The position numbers and the translations under genes are program-made. A stretch of DNA of 27,224 nt from a virus: positions 1-27,224 of the IMG/VR virus record IMGVR_UViG_3300008114_002791. One strand, 5' to 3'. How positions within the stretch are numbered: the stretch's first letter is position 1; the number at the start of each line of letters is the position of its first letter. Below, one piece after another: positions 13,615 through 22,191 of the stretch. Below the pieces are notes generated by a model. That model did no database searches. It saw nothing but the letters and a program-made list of their open reading frames with translations, and was not told where the DNA came from.

Positions 13615-14570
13615 TATGAATATGTTTTGCTATTAAGAACGCTTCTTCTTACTTGCCAATAATCTTCTTCTATGCCTATTTCATTATAAAAATCTATAAT
13701 ACTTCTTGTATAGTTTAAAAAGTTAAAGTATTTATTTTTACCCATTATCATTAATTTTTTAACTTCTTTTGTCATTTCATCATCATCAAAGATCCATATT
13801 CTAGTCCAGTGATTTGGATCATTACGATCAGTTCCAACAAACTTCCACCATCTTTCATCATAAGGAAATGAGTATTTAATGTCGTTACCAGCATAATGAA
13901 CTATATTATCAGCGTATGGGGCAACTACATCATAACCTTGACAATATACTGCTATAGATTGTTCTGGCTCTTCAAATGGAAATCTATGATATGAAGGAAA
14001 TTCTATTGCTTTAATGTCAGAACATTTTGCAAAAATAAAATTACAAGAAATATAATAATTTTTAAAATATTTTTCATTTATTTTATCTTTATCTAATATG
14101 GAGTCAAACTCAATAACTTCGCCGTGAAAGTCTAATTCATCAAAGTTTCCACCCATAATCCATTTTGTTTTCCAATTATACCTGCCCTGTACAACTGCTG
14201 TAGCCTGTCTAGATATAATTCTCTTTTCATTATTTTTAGTTAATTCTTCTATATCTTCTATTAAACACGTATCCCAATTAAGTTCAAAATCTGCATGAGC
14301 GTCTATCCCCAAGAAATATTGTTCATCGTCTATTAGACCCCTTATAGCCTCTCTAATGCCCACTATACCTGGCTGACCTTCTGCTATATCTTTGTCTCTA
14401 ACTATTTTTACGTTATTAAACATTGATAAATCTGGTTCTTCTTTATAATTTAACCCTAATCCAAATACAATATTTTCAGGATAGTAGGCAGTATCTAAAA
14501 TATGATTCATAGTATCAACTAAATGAGTATCTTCCCATGCTGGAATAGACACAAATATTTTTTTATTCAT
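13614..14570 (-). CDS. GT60-like glycosyltransferase (GlcNAc family, PF11397-type)
   Basis: 318 residues from ATG 14570 (MNKKIFVSIPAWEDTHLVDT), coupled to the carbamoyltransferase stop as ATGA. The family marks are the opening IFVSIxxxxDxxLxxT, the donor region EGQPGIVGIREAIRGL, and DxH in FLGIDAHADFELNWD (D90, H92), which fits the metal-binding DSH of the GlcNAc (PF11397) group. The best known member is the cytoplasmic Skp1 hydroxyproline GlcNAc-transferase of Dictyostelium. In this window it sits near two prolyl-hydroxylase-like genes. Donor and acceptor here are unproven. Confidence 0.75.
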   Translation of the reverse strand: MNKKIFVSIPAWEDTHLVDTMNHILDTAYYPENIVFGLGLNYKEEPDLSMFNNVKIVRDKDIAEGQPGIVGIREAIRGLIDDEQYFLGIDAHADFELNWDTCLIEDIEELTKNNEKRIISRQATAVVQGRYNWKTKWIMGGNFDELDFHGEVIEFDSILDKDKINEKYFKNYYISCNFIFAKCSDIKAIEFPSYHRFPFEEPEQSIAVYCQGYDVVAPYADNIVHYAGNDIKYSFPYDERWWKFVGTDRNDPNHWTRIWIFDDDEMTKEVKKLMIMGKNKYFNFLNYTRSIIDFYNEIGIEEDYWQVRRSVLNSKTYS

Positions 14571-16000
14571 TGTAATATTTTTGCTCCGTATGTTTGTTCC
14601 CAATTAATTATATCACTCTCATCATTAAGCAATGGTTGACCCTTAATGTTTAAACTAGTATTAAGTAAAACTGGTACCTTTGATATTTTGTACCATCTAG
14701 ACAACAAATCGTATAACCCAGGATGCTGATCTTTATTTACAGTCTGAACTCTGGAGGTACCATCTTTATGAACAACGGACGGTAACAAATCTGGCTTTAA
14801 ACACTTAACTGCATACTGCATATAAGGACTTGTAAAATTCATATCAAACCATTTACTTGCATGTTCTTCCATCACAACTGGTGCAAAGGGTCTAAAGAGT
14901 TCACGTTTTTTAATGTTATTAACCTTATCTTTAATGTTTGGATCTCGAGGGTCTGCCAATATACTTCTATTACCTAGTGCTCTTGGTCCATATTCTGCTC
15001 TTCCACTCGCTACCGCCGCAATTCCGTTATTCACTATTTCATTTAATGCTGCATATACTGGATAGTTATCTCCCAAATCATATCCAAGAAACGGTGTCTT
15101 AAAATCAACATGCTTTCCATACAGGGCTGCTGCAGCACCCAAAGAACTTCCAGCATCCCCAGGGTTTGGCATAATCCATACATCATCAAATATAGCCCAC
15201 AATATTGTATTAGCAGAACAGTTAAGAGCACACCCACCCATAAAAACTAATTTATCTTTTTGAGTTAATCTTTTTGCCATAAACATAAAATCTACTAACC
15301 TTATTTGATAAACTTCTTGCACTGCTGCTGCAATATCAAACCTATCTTGCTCAGTTATTTCTGATCCCCAATCAAAAATTCCTTTATGAAAATTATATTT
15401 TTGATAATCAATTGATGGAAAATACTCTAAAACTTTTTTCAGATATTTTTGTTTATCTCCATAGGCAGCCATGCCCATCATTATGTATTCTTCTTGGTTT
15501 GGCATCAGGCCAATCAATTGAGTAAAAGCAGAATAAAACAAACCAAAACTAAAAGGATAATTATCTTTGTATATTAACTTAATATCATTTCCTTCTCCAG
15601 TCCAAATGGTAGAGGTATTAAATTCTCCAATTGAGTCAAGTACTACTATTACTGCATCGTCAAACTTACTAGTATAGTATCCTGCTGCTGCATGTGAGTA
15701 ATGATGTTTAAAATTAGTCCTTGGTATTGCATTAAGATAGGTATGTTCAAACCAAGGCTTGCCGCCACCAAAACCACCACGAGTTGCAACTCTCAGTTTT
15801 TTTAAAAAAGGATTTTCATAGTAGGCTATTTGATCTGGAATCCCATACTCCAATGCATTATCTATTAAACCTTTATTAGTAAACCAGTCGTTTTTAATTT
15901 TGCTATATCTTTCTGCATGCCCAGAAAATAAAACCTTGTTATCTTTAATTAAAGATATAGAAGCATCATGAGTTGTTTCATTAATTCCCATTATTAGCAT
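14567..16000 (-). CDS. NodU/CmcH-family O-carbamoyltransferase
   Basis: 477 residues, somewhat shorter than the usual 550-600. The N-terminal Kae1-like domain has MGINETTHDASISL, and FKHHYSHAAAGYY with the iron/ATP-site histidines H99/H100/H103. Then come MMGMAAYGD, GGCALNCSANT and NPGDAGSSLGAA. The C-terminal YrdC-like part has GRAEYGPRALGNRS (333-346), KKRELFRPFAPVV and a final NTSLNIKGQPLLND. These enzymes transfer a carbamoyl group from carbamoyl phosphate (via carbamoyl-AMP) to a hydroxyl of a sugar or antibiotic. Start at 16000 is supported by GGAG 7 nt upstream; ATG 15991 is an alternative. It lies between a GT60 enzyme and SGNH enzymes. Confidence 0.92.
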   Translation of the reverse strand: MLIMGINETTHDASISLIKDNKVLFSGHAERYSKIKNDWFTNKGLIDNALEYGIPDQIAYYENPFLKKLRVATRGGFGGGKPWFEHTYLNAIPRTNFKHHYSHAAAGYYTSKFDDAVIVVLDSIGEFNTSTIWTGEGNDIKLIYKDNYPFSFGLFYSAFTQLIGLMPNQEEYIMMGMAAYGDKQKYLKKVLEYFPSIDYQKYNFHKGIFDWGSEITEQDRFDIAAAVQEVYQIRLVDFMFMAKRLTQKDKLVFMGGCALNCSANTILWAIFDDVWIMPNPGDAGSSLGAAAALYGKHVDFKTPFLGYDLGDNYPVYAALNEIVNNGIAAVASGRAEYGPRALGNRSILADPRDPNIKDKVNNIKKRELFRPFAPVVMEEHASKWFDMNFTSPYMQYAVKCLKPDLLPSVVHKDGTSRVQTVNKDQHPGLYDLLSRWYKISKVPVLLNTSLNIKGQPLLNDESDIINWEQTYGAKILQ

Positions 16001-16808
16001 TTGTGTACTCCGTTCTATCTAAAAATTCTACAGCCCATGCATAATGTGCAGCCTCGCTTGGATGACTGCTATCATTTCCTAAAATTGTCATAGAAGGATC
16101 AACATCCTGTATATACCTAAAAGTATTATCAGCAAATCTTTTATTATCTATTTGATAATAAGTATCAAAAGATTCTTTCATACTATTATGTGTTTTAATT
16201 TCATAATCATATATATCCAAATAAATAAAATCAGTTACTCCTGGAACAATATCAACCCAAGATGTTGTAATTAATTTAATATTTTTATTTTTACAATAAC
16301 TGTCCAATATGCTGTATAAATTATATACAAATAAATCTACGATTGTTCCCTCTCTACCATCCTTAGTATTAAATTTGTTCCAATCTCTACCGTAATTAGA
16401 AAAAAGAATAAATATATAATCTGGATCAGAATATTTTGCAATATATTTAAAAACATTTAAAAGTATTTCTACTGGTGACCCACCAGATAAACTTACATTA
16501 AAATATCCACTACACTTTTCTTTTTTATTTATCTCATCATACACTCTATAAGACCAACTTTTTTTAATATTATCCACTCCACAACCTGCTGTTATTGAAC
16601 ATCCAGCAAACAATAAATGTTTTTTATTATTATGTATTTTTGTAAAATCATCACTAAAATAATAATCATAAATATTGCTTTCAGAATTTGATTTTAAAAA
16701 TGGTCCAACTATATTTTTGTCTTTTGTTAATAAATGTTGAAAATATTGAGGAGTATCTTTTTTTTGTTGTTCAATTATTCTTTTATAACTATCTGCATAA
16801 TCGCTCAT
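15981..16808 (-). CDS. SGNH-hydrolase-like protein, copy 1
   Basis: 275 residues. SGNH blocks are visible: HLLFAGCSITAGCGV (nucleophile S71), FNVSLSGGSP (block II Gly), FILFSNYGRDW (N138, block III) and GNDSSHPSEAAHYAW (D246 and H249, block V). No signal peptide, so cytoplasmic; the first 60 residues are an unassigned extension. Such enzymes are esterases or O-acyltransferase partners acting on glycans. The gene ends overlapping the carbamoyltransferase start by 20 nt. The 68-bp gap upstream holds only AT-rich homopolymers and a weak AAAGAGA. Confidence 0.75.
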   Translation of the reverse strand: MSDYADSYKRIIEQQKKDTPQYFQHLLTKDKNIVGPFLKSNSESNIYDYYFSDDFTKIHNNKKHLLFAGCSITAGCGVDNIKKSWSYRVYDEINKKEKCSGYFNVSLSGGSPVEILLNVFKYIAKYSDPDYIFILFSNYGRDWNKFNTKDGREGTIVDLFVYNLYSILDSYCKNKNIKLITTSWVDIVPGVTDFIYLDIYDYEIKTHNSMKESFDTYYQIDNKRFADNTFRYIQDVDPSMTILGNDSSHPSEAAHYAWAVEFLDRTEYTNANNGN

Positions 16809-16876
16809 ATTAATAAATAAAATCTCTTTTTTTAAAATGTTTTTTATTTTTTTTTAACCAAAAATAAAATTTAATC

Positions 16877-17770
16877 TTATATATTATTTTTTTCATCTAG
16901 ATACCTCCCATAAAGATGTTTAAACCAAGCATAATGAAAAGCCTCTCCATGATGTTTTCCCATGTCTGCTGCAATAAAAAGATTTTTATTTTTTTTATTT
17001 TGTAATGAATATTCATATATGTCTTGTGCTATATCTTTTTCACTTAAAGTTTTAAAAGTTAAAGAGTTTTGTTCTAATTTGCTTATTTGTTCATATGGAT
17101 TTATTTCTGAAATACTTTTATAGAATCCATCCTCTCTATAACGATTGTTTACTGTTTTAATTTGAAAATTTGTTTCTTGTGTAGAATATTTTTTTGCTAA
17201 AGACTCTTCATCAAGATTAAGCCAAGTGGTAGCGAATAACTTTGTGTTATTTGTTTTGCATAATAATTCAAATTGATTGTATAATTCAGTAATTATACTA
17301 GTTAAACTAATTTCTGGATGATGAAAATATCTAATATCTCTTTCTATTTCTGGAAGTAATAAAAAGATTACATCAGGAAAAGAGTATTTTCGTATATACC
17401 TATTCACATTTACCAATGTTTCAAAAATACTTCCTCCGCATGCACCTAAATTAAAATACCCACTTACCTTTTCACTTTCTTTTATTTTTTGATATGTTCT
17501 GTAGGACCACACTTTTTTATATTCAATTCCTTCTCCAAAAGTATTTGAGCATCCAGCAAACAAAACATGCTTACCATTATGATTTGTAATAAACTCTTCA
17601 CTTCTAAAATAATTAGAATTAAGATTACACTCAATTCCAGTATTTTTTCTATCTGCAATCAATTGCTCATTTGGTGGATCTACCATAAAATCATTTGGAG
17701 ATTTTGCGTTAAACCAATAACTTGAATTTTCAATATCTTCTTCAAAGTTATTTTGTGGAAGGTTAAACAT
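16877..17770 (-). CDS. SGNH-hydrolase-like protein, copy 2 (possibly altered block III)
   Basis: 297 residues from ATG 17770 (MFNLPQNNFEED), with AGGTG 9-10 nt upstream; an in-frame GTG 12 nt earlier is also possible. It parallels copy 1: HVLFAGCSNTFGEGI (nucleophile S75), YFNLGACGGSIFETL and a terminal DMGKHHGEAFHYAWFKHLYG, which repeats copy 1's HPSEAAHYAW ending. At the block III position it reads LLLPEIERDI without the Asn, so esterase activity may be weakened or the role changed. It is probably an ancient tandem duplicate. Confidence 0.7.
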   Translation of the reverse strand: MFNLPQNNFEEDIENSSYWFNAKSPNDFMVDPPNEQLIADRKNTGIECNLNSNYFRSEEFITNHNGKHVLFAGCSNTFGEGIEYKKVWSYRTYQKIKESEKVSGYFNLGACGGSIFETLVNVNRYIRKYSFPDVIFLLLPEIERDIRYFHHPEISLTSIITELYNQFELLCKTNNTKLFATTWLNLDEESLAKKYSTQETNFQIKTVNNRYREDGFYKSISEINPYEQISKLEQNSLTFKTLSEKDIAQDIYEYSLQNKKNKNLFIAADMGKHHGEAFHYAWFKHLYGRYLDEKNNI

Positions 17771-17771
17771 T

Positions 17772-18446
17772 TTATTGTTCACCTGTTGAATTTCTTATCA
17801 TATGAGATGGGACATTATGAAACCATGTAGGAAGTGCATATCTTGGTCCTTTTATAACTGGAGCAACTTCATGTACATACAAAAAATTTGAAGGGAAAAA
17901 TATAACACTGCCAGCCTCTGGTTTTATAGTAACTTTAGATTGTTTAAATGTTATTTCACCACCAGCATAATCATCATTTAAATACAACAAAACAGATAAA
18001 ACTCTTGTACTTACGCCCTGATCTTGATGTGGTGGTAAATGTCCAGACTTATCATATCTTAATAAACTTGTTGTTTGTTCTTTTGCTTTAACATTTTTTT
18101 GTGCAAATGGATATAGTTTTGTTGAATAATGAAACAATGCCTGATCAATTGATCCATGTATTCTATAAGATATATTTCTTTGCTCATCTCTAAAAGGATC
18201 TTCTTCTAATATTTGCCCCATAGTTGGAACAAATTTTTGCCAACAAAAGATTTCTTTTGATTTAGAACTTTCATTTATCCAAGGCGTCCACTCTTGAACA
18301 ATAGTTTTAGATCTTATTTGATCATCACTATTTAAAAATCTTTCATCTAGGTCTTCTATGTTTCTTATAATTTGGTCTGTATTTTTTACAATATTCTTAT
18401 AGTATACTAACCCCAAATCTAAAACTTCATGATTGATTGAACTCAC
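17772..18446 (-). CDS. 2OG-Fe(II) oxygenase, prolyl-4-hydroxylase-like
   Basis: 224 residues, GTG start at 18446 overlapping the upstream oxygenase by 20 nt; no in-frame ATG lies nearby. The catalytic core is complete: SGHLPPHQDQG (H140, D142), LYLNDDYAGGEITF, KPEAGSVIFFP, VHEV (H192) and KGPRY (R202). This version, with LPPHxD and VHEVxPVxxGxRY, is the one closest to P4H-type enzymes in the window. It is adjacent to SGNH and GT genes, so it may hydroxylate the site later glycosylated. Confidence 0.9.
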   Translation of the reverse strand: MSSINHEVLDLGLVYYKNIVKNTDQIIRNIEDLDERFLNSDDQIRSKTIVQEWTPWINESSKSKEIFCWQKFVPTMGQILEEDPFRDEQRNISYRIHGSIDQALFHYSTKLYPFAQKNVKAKEQTTSLLRYDKSGHLPPHQDQGVSTRVLSVLLYLNDDYAGGEITFKQSKVTIKPEAGSVIFFPSNFLYVHEVAPVIKGPRYALPTWFHNVPSHMIRNSTGEQ

Positions 18447-19053
18447 GTTCTGCAGCCTCTCTTTCTAATGGATATTCTACGGCTTGCCAAGTTGGATTCT
18501 TATCTTCCCCCAAAAAGTCAGGGTCTGCATGTTCTGGAAGTGATGTGTGCATATATAATGCAGTATATCTATGTCCTTCAGTTACTTCAGTAATACCGTG
18601 AATATATTCTGTACCAGCACTTGGAAAAAATACTGCAGAATATTTTTTAGGTTGATAAACAAAATCTTGATTAGGAAAAAATATCTTACCACCTTGATAT
18701 TCTGGAGTTTCGTTTAAATAAATTATTGTACTAAATTCTATAAATGGTTCTGGGCCTTGAGCATCTAGGTGTAAACCACCCCTTGTTCCTTTGATCCAGT
18801 GAGATCCAAAACCTTTAAAAACATATATTGGATTAACAAATCCATTGTAAGACCTATGTATTTCATTAGCCTTGTTGCCATACTTAATCATAATATCCAT
18901 AACAGTTTTGTTGTATGGTAATGATGTACCGCCGTATCTTTTGCTATAGTATTCTGGATATGGATTAACTTCTGATGGGTTGTGTTGCTCCCTTATTAGG
19001 GTTTCTGCATCCTCTTTGGTTATAAAGTTGTCTATTACTGCAATTCTATGCAT
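18427..19053 (-). CDS. 2OG-Fe(II) oxygenase, prolyl-4-hydroxylase-like
   Basis: 208 residues from ATG 19053. Core residues: GGLHLDAQG (H95, D97), IYLNETPEYQGGKIFF, PKKYSAVFFPSAG, IHGI (H152) and GHRY (R162). The N-terminus (MHRIAVIDNFITKEDAETLI) is the usual family opening. It heads the downstream decoration operon from its own TGGTATAAT promoter with a 20-nt stretch containing AGG. Cytoplasmic, substrate unknown. Confidence 0.92.
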   Translation of the reverse strand: MHRIAVIDNFITKEDAETLIREQHNPSEVNPYPEYYSKRYGGTSLPYNKTVMDIMIKYGNKANEIHRSYNGFVNPIYVFKGFGSHWIKGTRGGLHLDAQGPEPFIEFSTIIYLNETPEYQGGKIFFPNQDFVYQPKKYSAVFFPSAGTEYIHGITEVTEGHRYTALYMHTSLPEHADPDFLGEDKNPTWQAVEYPLEREAAEREFNQS

Positions 19054-19073
19054 GCTATTCCTGTCTTTTTTCT

Positions 19074-19082
19074 ATTATACCA
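19074..19082 (-). promoter_or_regulatory. Extended -10 promoter of the decoration operon
   Basis: Minus-strand TGGTATAAT (hexamer 19074-19079) lies directly after the stop codon of the preceding gene and 20 nt before ATG 19053. A leader of about 13 nt carries GACAGG. It would drive the genes from 19053 down to 12241. Confidence 0.6.
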
Positions 19083-20006
19083 TTAATCAATATAGTTTAT
19101 CTTGGTCATAAACTTTTTTGAATCTATATCAGTAAATAAAGAGACGTCAGGATCATACTCTACATCATTGAGTGGAAAAGGTATGGGATTTAACTCATCA
19201 AGATTAACCCTATGCTTTCCTAGAAAAGAAACAACATCTCCCATTAAAGGCTCACTAATGTCTTCATATTTATTTTTTTGTTTTTTAAATAAGTCAATCA
19301 TTTCATTATAGTTATGATACTTAGAAAATGTTGTATATAGATATTCTATTGTGTCTGCTCCATCTTTTTTATAAAAACTATCTGGACAACTATATACCTT
19401 TATATGGTGAGCATAATACAAGATGGATAAAGTTTCTTCTTCACCATAATATTTCATATACCAAGGATATCCAATTTGTTGAAGTGTTGAGGTATGTCCA
19501 AAAATTAAATCTCTACTAACAAAGTATGTTCTATCTATATCATTAGTTATCTCTTCTTCTTTTTTTAAATAAAACAATCCATCATTACTTAAAGTTATTT
19601 TGTTTTTACCGCTAATTATAGACTGTTTGTCTTTAATATTTTGTAGCAAATATTCGTCCCAGTCTTGATTTAAGTATATGTTGTCTGATAATATTAATGT
19701 ATAAGAATACTGTGATTGCTTGAGCATATCATTTTTGTACTGACATGGACTCTTTATTTTATCCCAAACAACATGACTATAGTTGGCATCTTTTAAATTT
19801 TCAAAATATTCCCACTTTTCTAAAGCATTTTCATTATAAAAGCCAAACTGACTCCATTTTGTTAAAGGACTTTGATCAAAAATCTTAACAAATATTGTAT
19901 TTTTTTTAGAAGATTTATCTAACAAATTAGCAACAACATTCTTTAAGTTTTTATTTTTATAAGAATAAATTATTACATTTATTGGATTTGGTAAGTTATT
20001 CGTCAT
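19083..20006 (-). CDS. Glycosyltransferase-like protein (GT60-related, DxH altered)
   Basis: 307 residues. It shares the plan of the GT at 13614: opening NVIIYSYKNKNLKNVVANLL, a SPCQYKNDMLKQSQYSY segment that fits the GPxxAR-x-L donor region, and LILSDNIYLNQDWDEYL in place of the IDxHxxFxxxWD metal site (SDN where DxH is expected, D108). FGHTSTLQQIGYPWYMKYYG corresponds to the acceptor-side helix. Without the His it may use a different metal geometry or be inactive. It overlaps the upstream gene by 11 nt. Fold call moderate, function low. Confidence 0.55.
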   Translation of the reverse strand: MTNNLPNPINVIIYSYKNKNLKNVVANLLDKSSKKNTIFVKIFDQSPLTKWSQFGFYNENALEKWEYFENLKDANYSHVVWDKIKSPCQYKNDMLKQSQYSYTLILSDNIYLNQDWDEYLLQNIKDKQSIISGKNKITLSNDGLFYLKKEEEITNDIDRTYFVSRDLIFGHTSTLQQIGYPWYMKYYGEEETLSILYYAHHIKVYSCPDSFYKKDGADTIEYLYTTFSKYHNYNEMIDLFKKQKNKYEDISEPLMGDVVSFLGKHRVNLDELNPIPFPLNDVEYDPDVSLFTDIDSKKFMTKINYID

Positions 20007-20760
20007 AAAAGTCTTCTTTTAAACCTTTACCCCTAAATAGTTTTTTTCTCCAAGCAGTTTTTTTATAATAGCCATATAGTAGCGATCTTCTATTTTCTGC
20101 CTTAAATTCATGCTCATCAATTTTTTCTTGATTTGTATCTATTTCCATTTCCCAATTATCTCTTTTAAAAGGAACTATTTGAAAAAGTGGAGTACCCTTC
20201 TTAATGATTCCTTGAAAACCTCTCTTTAAAAAAAATGCTGTAAAAACTGGTAGTCCCCAAATATCCGATTCAACAATACCAGACATTGTAAGAAATGGTA
20301 AATCATATCTATTCATTGGATGTGTTATAAGTACAGAGTAACCTGGTGGAGTTTCATAATACCAATTCATTCTCCATCCATAATGTATGGGATGACAATT
20401 ATCTGGAACTGGAAGATCTATTGTTGGTCTTTTATCCATAATCATTATATTTTTATCCCAAGACAATGTTGGCTTTCCATTCTTATCTAATTCTACTAGC
20501 AAGTCATCTTCTAATAAATAATAATATCCAGCAGTTAGTGAATCAAAAAAGGGCATACACATTTTTGTTGCAACTCTAGCACCATCGCCACCTATATTGT
20601 TTACTGGAGAAAGATATTTTTCATCATTCCAGATTTCATGTTTTGCTAAAGACTTATACCATTCTGGTACATGTTTTACAGCAGGTTCTGGTGGAGTAAA
20701 TATATTTTGATAGTTTGGTCCCCCACCTGGAGTAAAAGATATTTTTAATGGATCTTTCAT
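19996..20760 (-). CDS. DUF6065-like phage protein, copy 3
   Basis: 254 residues with the same skeleton as copies 1 and 2: VKHVPEWYKSL near the N-terminus, KMCMPFFDSLTAGYYY, WRMNWYYETPPGYSVLITHP, MNRYDLPFLTMSGIVESD and GFQGIIKKGTPLFQIVPFKR-x-NW. A basic C-terminus (KKTAWRKKLFRGKGLKEDF) follows. TAATG coupling to the upstream copy. No catalytic signature is recognised. Conservation of P-x-GYS, HP-x-NR and KR-x-x-W across copies suggests a shared ligand or partner surface. Confidence 0.65.
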   Translation of the reverse strand: MKDPLKISFTPGGGPNYQNIFTPPEPAVKHVPEWYKSLAKHEIWNDEKYLSPVNNIGGDGARVATKMCMPFFDSLTAGYYYLLEDDLLVELDKNGKPTLSWDKNIMIMDKRPTIDLPVPDNCHPIHYGWRMNWYYETPPGYSVLITHPMNRYDLPFLTMSGIVESDIWGLPVFTAFFLKRGFQGIIKKGTPLFQIVPFKRDNWEMEIDTNQEKIDEHEFKAENRRSLLYGYYKKTAWRKKLFRGKGLKEDFYDE

Positions 20761-21488
20761 TATTTATATTCTTTTTTTTGTCTAAACTTTTCTTTATAAG
20801 AATTTCTAAAACTACTTCTAACTAAAAGTCTTTGTCTTTCAATTTCACCCTTTCCTTCAGAGTGAGAAACAAACTCTGATTCCCAACTCTCTCTTTTAAA
20901 AGGAATTGCTTGAATTAGAGGTGTTCCTTGTTTAATTATTCCTTCAAAACCTTTTTCAATATGCATTGAAAGATGTCCGTCTGAAGCAAATTTATCTGTA
21001 TCAACTATTGCTTCAAACATTTGAAATGGAACTGGATCTCTATGAAATGGATGAGTAAACAGTGTGCTATATCCTTTTGGAGTCATCATTGCCCAAAATG
21101 GTAGTATTCTAAATATTTGTTTATGATATCTTTCTAAGTTAACTGGATAGTTAGATACTTGCTCTGATGTATGAGTTGCAATCATATCATTTCCAAGAAA
21201 CTTTAATTCATTAGGAACACTCCAAGTTATCTTTTCTGGATTAGTAGCATTAATATATATATCCATTGGAACTTTAAAAATATATCCAGCAGTTATCAAA
21301 TCAAATATTGGCATACATCTTTTTATTGTGCTACTCATACCGCCTTTAGATATATACTCTTTAAACTCATCACCAATAAATCCTGGTTGTTGTTTATACC
21401 AATCTGGCATAGATTTAATTGATGGTTCTGGCTTTGGTACAAAAACCTCTGTTTTATCAGAAAAAGGATAAAAACTAACCTTGTTCAT
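20760..21488 (-). CDS. DUF6065-like phage protein, copy 2
   Basis: 242 residues: FVPKPEPSIKSMPDWYKQQP, IKRCMPIFDLITAGY, FRILPFWAMMTPKGYSTLFT, HPFHRDPVPFQMFEAIVDTD and GFEGIIKQGTPLIQAIPFKR. It has a basic C-terminus like the other copies. Its start overlaps the upstream gene by 14 nt and its stop is TAATG-coupled to copy 3, so the two are made together. Unknown function. Confidence 0.65.
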   Translation of the reverse strand: MNKVSFYPFSDKTEVFVPKPEPSIKSMPDWYKQQPGFIGDEFKEYISKGGMSSTIKRCMPIFDLITAGYIFKVPMDIYINATNPEKITWSVPNELKFLGNDMIATHTSEQVSNYPVNLERYHKQIFRILPFWAMMTPKGYSTLFTHPFHRDPVPFQMFEAIVDTDKFASDGHLSMHIEKGFEGIIKQGTPLIQAIPFKRESWESEFVSHSEGKGEIERQRLLVRSSFRNSYKEKFRQKKEYK

Positions 21489-22191
21489 AAAATCTCCTAA
21501 TCTCTTTTATCATTATATCATCTGCCCTAAAAACCATATTATACATTGGTGAAAGCCTTTTTACCTTACCATACTCGTTATCAATCATATGATCACCTAT
21601 TTTCTTAAATTGAAAATGAACAAATGGTGGCTCAATCTGATCTGTATTATTTAATATTTTTTTAAAGTTTATTGTATCTTCTAATATTAAAAAGGGTGAG
21701 TTGTCTGGCTGTTTAATATTAACAGATATATTATCATCAATAATCCAGGGTACATAAAATCTAAAAGTTTGATTAAAACATGTTGCAGGATCACCAAAGT
21801 CTTTCCTATCTGATAGGTAGTACTGTCTTATCCAGGGACGATCTAAATTCCACATAATCCTTTCACTATATGGTTCATCTCTTTCCATTGTATTAAGAAT
21901 CTCAGGACTACGAACTAAGAATATTTCAGCATGATTAGTTTGTTGAAGAGTAACTATATTATTATTAATACTTATTAATTTGGGTTTAGGATATAACTTA
22001 TTAACATAGAGATTAATTGGTTTGATAACATGGTTTGTATATTTTTCTTTAATGCCTTCAGTGTAACTAAGCCATCTTGACGGAACCCTAGACCTATGAT
22101 TAATCCATAAAAATGATTCAGACCTTGATTTATGCCATATAAAAAAGTCTTCTCTTAATTCAGAGATTGACTCATTACTGCTCTGCTTCAT
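21475..22191 (-). CDS. Unknown protein, possibly a distant member of the DUF6065-like group
   Basis: 238 residues, of a length matching its two downstream neighbours. It shows a Trp-rich N-terminus (FLWINHRSRVPSRWL), FRFYVPWIIDDNISVNIKQP, and a closing EYGKVKRLSPMYNMVFRADD. The order of strands loosely follows WxxxTPPGYSVLITHP ... GTPLFQIVPFKR in the neighbours, but the conserved residues themselves are not kept, so homology is only a suggestion. It starts inside the previous gene's end (17 nt overlap) with AAGGA upstream. Confidence 0.5.
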   Translation of the reverse strand: MKQSSNESISELREDFFIWHKSRSESFLWINHRSRVPSRWLSYTEGIKEKYTNHVIKPINLYVNKLYPKPKLISINNNIVTLQQTNHAEIFLVRSPEILNTMERDEPYSERIMWNLDRPWIRQYYLSDRKDFGDPATCFNQTFRFYVPWIIDDNISVNIKQPDNSPFLILEDTINFKKILNNTDQIEPPFVHFQFKKIGDHMIDNEYGKVKRLSPMYNMVFRADDIMIKEIRRFYEQG

